DNA of 64,000 bases, from positions 3,534,001 to 3,598,000 of the forward strand of contig NZ_CP058278.1 of assembly GCF_013389455.1 (NCBI RefSeq), written 5' to 3'. The notes beneath the pieces are model-generated. The model made no database searches and was not told the origin of the DNA. It worked only from the letters and a program-made list of their open reading frames with translations. This DNA comes from Flavobacterium inviolabile. Lineage in GTDB: Bacteria; Bacteroidota; Bacteroidia; Flavobacteriales; Flavobacteriaceae. Shown piece by piece: positions 59,876 through 64,000 of this stretch (the stretch's first letter is position 1; every line of letters begins with the position of its first letter). The position numbers were made by a program, and so were the translations under genes.

Positions 59876-60589
59876 TTAGCTTAAAGCATCGTGAAAAATA
59901 ATCCCTAAAGTATGCCGCTTCCCGCTTTGCACTTCACTGACACCGTGTTTCATGTTCACCCTGTAGTACCCTTTTGTTCCTTTTACCGGCCTGAAATTGG
60001 TCGTAAAAAACAGGATATCCCCTTTTTTGGGTTTCAGCACGATTGCCCGTGACTGTGCTCTCGGAATTTGCTCGGTCAGCACAAACTCCCCGCCGGTATA
60101 ATCCTCATCCGGCTCATTTAAAAACAAGACCATCTGAATCGGGAAATAAACCTCCCCGTACAAATCCTGATGCAGGGTGTTGTAACCGCCTTTTCCATAA
60201 GTCAGGATCAGCACCGTGGGTTTTAGCTGGTTCTTTTCGGCACACAAATCCAGTAAATCCTGATGAGCAGCCGGGAATACCGTATCTATATGGAGTGCTT
60301 TCATCCATAGATTGGCAATGGATGCCAGTTCCGGATACACCGCTTCCCGGATATTTTGCAGTAATTCCGGTAACGGATATTTAAAATACTGGTATTCGCC
60401 CAATCCGAAACGATACCGTTCCATCACCACCTTTTTCCGGTACCAGCCGGTATTGTCGTAATTTTCAATTAAAAAACGGCACGCTTCATCCGTAAGTACA
60501 CCCGATACTGCTGCATAGCCTTTTTCGTGCATGGATAGAGTTACTTTTTCCCAATCCATTGCCGCTATTCGTTCCGTTATCCCTTCCAT
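59876..60589 (-). CDS. 2-oxoglutarate/Fe(II)-dependent oxygenase
   Basis: The 237-residue protein has a double-stranded beta-helix oxygenase pattern: HQDLYGEVYFPIQMVLFLNEPDEDYTGGEFVLTEQ carries the HxD ligand pair, and RAQSRAIVLKPKKGDILFF to RVNMKHGVSEVQSGKRHTLGIIFH the distal His and Arg. It is a prolyl-hydroxylase-like type distinct from AlkB. Its start overlaps the ada stop as TAATG. The association with alkylation repair genes suggests a repair or protein-modifying role, substrate unknown. Confidence 0.85.
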   Translation of the reverse strand: MEGITERIAAMDWEKVTLSMHEKGYAAVSGVLTDEACRFLIENYDNTGWYRKKVVMERYRFGLGEYQYFKYPLPELLQNIREAVYPELASIANLWMKALHIDTVFPAAHQDLLDLCAEKNQLKPTVLILTYGKGGYNTLHQDLYGEVYFPIQMVLFLNEPDEDYTGGEFVLTEQIPRAQSRAIVLKPKKGDILFFTTNFRPVKGTKGYYRVNMKHGVSEVQSGKRHTLGIIFHDALS

Positions 60590-61446
60590 TACGATTCGCT
60601 TATAAAGATATCTGCCTGACTGGCTTCCCAGCCGATGATCGCTTTTTTACGGGCACTGCCCCAATGGTACTCTCCTATCACTCCGGTAGCCTGTATCACG
60701 CGGTGGCAGGGAATCAAAAATGCCACCGGATTGTTTCCAATAGCCGTACCTACCGCTCTCGAAGCTTTCGGACGGTTAATCGCTCTGGCAATATCGCCAT
60801 AAGTAACTAATTGCCCCATTGGTACTTTTAGCAGTGTTTCCCATACTTTCAGCTGAAAATCGGTTCCTTTTAGATGCAATTTCAGCTGGTGAGGCGCTGT
60901 CCAGTCTTTTCTGAAAAACGTCATGATCCCTTTTTGAATCGAATCGGAAGCCTCGGTATAAACAGCATTCGGAAAAGTATGTTTCATATCCTGTAACGAA
61001 CTTTCCGGATTATCGGCAAAAGCCACATGGCAGATTCCTTTGGCTGTTGATGCGATCAGCAGCAAGCCAAACGGACTTTCTTCAAAACTATAATTGATGT
61101 TCAGAAAAGCCCCTCCGTTTTTATAATCACCCGGGGTCATCCCTTCAATATTCACAAACAAATCGTGCAGCCTGCCCGTTCCGGAAAGTCCGGTTTCAAA
61201 AGCCGTTTCCGACAAGGTAAACTGATTGTTTTTCAGCATTTTTTTGGCGTGTTCGACCGTTAAATACTGTAGAAATTTTTTCGGACTCACGCCTGCCCAT
61301 TCCGTAAACATTTTCTGGAAATGAAAAGGACTTAAATGCACATAGGCCGCCACTTCATCCAAAGTGGGCTGTGTCTTAAAATTGCCCTGCAAAAATGTGA
61401 TGGCCTTTGCAATACGGTCAAAATGAATGTCTTCCTGTGTTTTCAT
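60589..61446 (-). CDS. ada: AraC-type regulator fused to O6-methylguanine-DNA methyltransferase (Ada-like)
   Basis: From ATG 61446 the protein has 285 residues. Residues 5-100 form an AraC HTH (FLQGNFKTQPTLDEVAAYVHLSPFHFQKMF), and the remainder the methyltransferase with the acceptor Cys247 in LIPCHRVIQATG. The zinc domain of full-length Ada is missing and found in a separate gene two positions downstream. It removes O6-methyl groups from guanine and probably regulates the operon. A -7 element at 61474 favours this start. Confidence 0.92.
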   Translation of the reverse strand: MKTQEDIHFDRIAKAITFLQGNFKTQPTLDEVAAYVHLSPFHFQKMFTEWAGVSPKKFLQYLTVEHAKKMLKNNQFTLSETAFETGLSGTGRLHDLFVNIEGMTPGDYKNGGAFLNINYSFEESPFGLLLIASTAKGICHVAFADNPESSLQDMKHTFPNAVYTEASDSIQKGIMTFFRKDWTAPHQLKLHLKGTDFQLKVWETLLKVPMGQLVTYGDIARAINRPKASRAVGTAIGNNPVAFLIPCHRVIQATGVIGEYHWGSARKKAIIGWEASQADIFISES

Positions 61447-61473
61447 TTTTACAATTCTTTTATGATTACGATA

Positions 61474-61481
61474 CAAAGGTA
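61474..61481 (-). promoter_or_regulatory. -7 promoter element for the ada operon
   Basis: TACCTTTG on the minus strand, 27 bases before the ada ATG at 61446. Confidence 0.6.
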
Positions 61482-61562
61482 GCTGGCAGCAAACCGGTAT
61501 CCGACCCGAAACTTGCGGAGTTTACCCGGTTCTGAAATTTTTCCGAAAGCCGCTTTTTAAGG

Positions 61563-61591
61563 TTGTTTTTTTTCGGCTTAAAATACTTTTG
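61563..61591 (+). promoter_or_regulatory. Promoter of rdgB
   Basis: TTG (61563-61565) and TACTTTTG (61584-61591), 18 bases apart. A second -7 match, TATCTTTG, follows at 61595-61602. Both precede ATG 61629. Confidence 0.6.
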
Positions 61592-61628
61592 AAGTATCTT
61601 TGTGTGCTTAAACGACAACACACTACCT

Positions 61629-62201
61629 ATGAAATTAGTTTTTGCATCCAATAACAGCAATAAAATTAAGGAAATTCAGCAATTACTTCCACAAGATATC
61701 CAGATTTTAAGCCTTACTGACATCAACTGCGATGTTGATATACCCGAAACCGCTGCCACCATTGAAGGCAATGCTATTTTAAAAGCAAATTATGTAACGG
61801 AACATTACGGTTACAATTGTTTCGCAGACGATAGCGGACTGGAAGTTGACGCTTTAAACGGTGCTCCGGGAGTAATCTCTGCCCGTTATGCCGGAGATCA
61901 CAAAAGCGATGCCGATAATATGGACAAATTACTGGCTGAACTGGATGGCAAAAACAACCGAAATGCCAATTTCAAAACCGTTATTGCCCTGAATATCGAT
62001 GGGGAACAACATCTTTTTACCGGAATTATCAACGGTGTGATCATTACGGAAAAAAGAGGCGAAAACGGATTTGGTTACGACCCGGTTTTTATAGCCGAAA
62101 ACGATACCCGCACTTTCGCTGAATTAACAATGGAAGAAAAGTCCGGCATCAGCCACCGCGGCAAGGCCGTAAAACAATTGGTTGATTTTCTAAATAAATA
62201 A
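61629..62201 (+). CDS. rdgB: XTP/dITP diphosphatase (RdgB/HAM1)
   Basis: From ATG 61629 the protein has 190 residues. MKLVFASNNSNKIKEIQQLL, FADDSGLEVDALNGAPGVISARYAG, GENGFGYDPVFI and MEEKSGISHRGKA are the family motifs for metal and nucleotide binding. The enzyme removes inosine and xanthosine triphosphates. Its place beside the alkylation repair operon fits DNA and nucleotide protection, but it has its own promoter. Confidence 0.95.
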   Translation: MKLVFASNNSNKIKEIQQLLPQDIQILSLTDINCDVDIPETAATIEGNAILKANYVTEHYGYNCFADDSGLEVDALNGAPGVISARYAGDHKSDADNMDKLLAELDGKNNRNANFKTVIALNIDGEQHLFTGIINGVIITEKRGENGFGYDPVFIAENDTRTFAELTMEEKSGISHRGKAVKQLVDFLNK

Positions 62202-62450
62202 ACCGGAATTTTTGTATTCACTATAAAATCAGTGTACTAAACCGGAGGAAAGAGAAAGCGGTAAATGTTAAAACAACGAAAAATCTTCATAAAGTTTTCA
62301 TAATTATACGCCAATATTACGGCAATCTGACATCATATTTCGATACAGAAATGAGTGAGCGCCTGACCTCCCGGAATAACTACCTGAAAATCAACAAAAA
62401 ACAAAAATACAAATATGCAAAACACATTAGCATATATCGTTAATTTACAG

Positions 62451-62458
62451 TAACTTTG
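62451..62458 (+). promoter_or_regulatory. -7 promoter element for the helicase gene
   Basis: TAACTTTG, 21 bases before ATG 62480. The preceding 250 bases hold no gene that I can support. Confidence 0.65.
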
Positions 62459-62479
62459 CCCCCAATTTAAAAATAACGA

Positions 62480-64000
62480 ATGAATAAATTTGAACAATTA
62501 GGATTGAATGAATCGCTACTGCTGGCGATTAAAGATCTAGGATTTGAAAATCCGTCGGAGGTACAGGAAAAGGCGATTCCCCTATTATTGGAAAAAGACA
62601 CAGACATTGTAGCATTGGCGCAGACCGGGACTGGTAAGACTGCAGCGTTTGGTTTCCCACTGATTCAAAAAATTGATGCTGATAACAGAAATACTCAGGC
62701 ATTAATTTTATCGCCAACACGCGAACTTTGTTTACAGATCACCAATGAGATTAAACAATATTCAAAATACGTTAAAGGAATTCACACTGTAGCTGTTTAT
62801 GGCGGTGCAAGCATCACTGAACAAGCGAAAGATGTAAAAAGAGGAGCACAAATTATTGTGGCAACTCCGGGAAGAATGCAAGACATGATTAACAGAGGTA
62901 TGGTTAACATTAAGAACATTAATTTCTGTGTTCTTGATGAGGCTGACGAGATGTTAAACATGGGATTTTATGAAGATATTACAGCTATTTTATCCGATAC
63001 ACCGGAAGATAAAAGCACATGGTTGTTTTCTGCAACTATGCCACAAGAAGTAGCTAGAATAGCTCGTGAGTTCATGAGAAAACCTCTTGAAATCACTGTT
63101 GGACACAAAAACTCAGGTTCACAAAATGTATCGCACGAATTTTACCTGGTAAATGCTCGTGACCGTTACTCGGCTTTAAAACGTTTAGCCGATGCTAATC
63201 CTGATATTTTCTCAGTTGTGTTTTGTAGAACCAAGCGTGACACGCAGGCAGTTGCCGAAAAATTAATCGAAGACGGTTATAATGCAGCAGCTTTACATGG
63301 TGATTTATCACAGGCACAACGTGACAGCGTTATGAAATCCTTCCGCGGAAGACAAATTCAGATGCTTGTAGCTACAGACGTAGCGGCTCGTGGAATTGAC
63401 GTTGACGACATTACACACGTTATCAACTATCAGTTACCGGATGAAATTGAAACCTACACACACCGTTCCGGTAGAACTGGTCGTGCCGGGAAATCAGGGA
63501 CATCACTTGTAATTATTACAAAAAGTGAATTACGTAAAATATCGCAGATCGAGCGTATTATTAAAACGAAATTTGAAGAGAAACCAATTCCTTCCGGAAT
63601 TGAAATTTGCGAAATCCAGTTATTCCACCTGGCTAACAAAATTAAAGATGTAGAAGTTGATCACGAAATCGACGCTTATCTTCCAGCCATTTATGAAGTA
63701 ATGAAGGATTTATCAAAAGAGGAATTGATTAAGAAAATGGTTTCAGTAGAATTTAACCGTTTCATTAATTATTATAAAAAATCAAGAGATCTTACCGCTC
63801 AAAACGCGGGAGAGCGTCGTGAAGAAGGTGGTTCTATTCCATCTGACGGAGCTGTTCGTTTCTTCATCAACATCGGATCAAGAGATAATTTTGACTGGAT
63901 GACCCTGAAAGACTTCTTACGTGATACTTTAGAATTAGGTCGTGACGATTTATTCAAAGTGGATGTTAAAGAAGGATTCTCTTTCTTCAACACTGATGCT
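62480..64000 (+). CDS. deaD: DEAD-box RNA helicase (C-terminus outside window)
   Basis: The open frame covers 507 codons to the window end. Walker A AQTGTGKT (residues 48-55), SPTRELC, ATPGRM, DEAD (153-156), SATMP, VATDVAARGIDV and YTHRSGRTGRAG are all present, so the helicase core is complete. The later part (VRFFINIGSRDNFDWMTLKDFLRD) begins a DbpA/CsdA-type RNA-binding domain. It unwinds structured RNA, probably in ribosome assembly or cold response. Confidence 0.95.
   Translation, partial: MNKFEQLGLNESLLLAIKDLGFENPSEVQEKAIPLLLEKDTDIVALAQTGTGKTAAFGFPLIQKIDADNRNTQALILSPTRELCLQITNEIKQYSKYVKGIHTVAVYGGASITEQAKDVKRGAQIIVATPGRMQDMINRGMVNIKNINFCVLDEADEMLNMGFYEDITAILSDTPEDKSTWLFSATMPQEVARIAREFMRKPLEITVGHKNSGSQNVSHEFYLVNARDRYSALKRLADANPDIFSVVFCRTKRDTQAVAEKLIEDGYNAAALHGDLSQAQRDSVMKSFRGRQIQMLVATDVAARGIDVDDITHVINYQLPDEIETYTHRSGRTGRAGKSGTSLVIITKSELRKISQIERIIKTKFEEKPIPSGIEICEIQLFHLANKIKDVEVDHEIDAYLPAIYEVMKDLSKEELIKKMVSVEFNRFINYYKKSRDLTAQNAGERREEGGSIPSDGAVRFFINIGSRDNFDWMTLKDFLRDTLELGRDDLFKVDVKEGFSFFNTDA

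Overview
This window looks like chromosomal DNA from a member of the Bacteroidota, most likely Flavobacteriaceae close to Flavobacterium. Many genes are preceded by the lineage-specific TAnnTTTG -7 element, start codons generally lack Shine-Dalgarno sequences, two secreted proteins carry type IX secretion C-terminal sorting domains, and the gene content fits the group (type III glutamine synthetase, DUF5606 protein, NtrC-type Kdp regulation, tandem HisKA_3 two-component systems). I see no rRNA, tRNA, CRISPR array, integrase or transposase.

Layout. 1-4.8 kb: a truncated left-handed beta-helix protein, then two TetR regulators, each beside a lipid-type enzyme (thiolase plus hotdog thioesterase; KAS II) and each with a clear palindromic operator. 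4.8-8.3 kb (minus): def, DUF5606, mazG, monooxygenase-fold protein, secreted protein. 8.4-16.4 kb: FUSC/YccS membrane protein, mqo, ruvX, methyltransferase, SMR exporter with a Crp-like regulator, purM. 16.5-23 kb: a double OmpA-domain protein and a complete curli operon (csgA, csgB-like, csgE, csgF, csgG, propeller lipoprotein). 23.3-26.9 kb: glutamine synthetase III, AidA/PixA family protein, lipoprotein. 27-35.7 kb: TPR-HTH regulator, T9SS proteins, a tiny four-repeat CxxW protein, a three-gene two-component operon flanked by two copies of a hairpin element, secreted endonuclease I, and prfB with its programmed +1 frameshift. 35.7-39.8 kb: threonine aldolase, lysA, alkaline phosphatase.

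39.9-50.4 kb is a Kdp potassium-uptake locus. It has a sigma54-type response regulator, a small protein, two micro-ORFs (one is kdpF), kdpA, kdpB, kdpC, a porin, a KdpD sensor half without a kinase, and a separate histidine kinase. The usual KdpD/KdpE pair is thus replaced by three proteins. 

50.8-58.8 kb is the least explained region. A small two-helix membrane protein, two large proteins without signal peptides or recognised domains, and a signal-less N-acetylmuramidase form a plus-strand cassette. Facing it is a minus-strand operon of an unknown 140-residue protein, a seven-helix membrane protein, a kinase and a LuxR-type regulator. Both operons have the inverted repeat GGGGAA/TTCCCC upstream, which suggests one lysis-linked system under one regulator. 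59-61.4 kb is an alkylation-damage operon with a split Ada. rdgB and the start of a DEAD-box helicase close the window.
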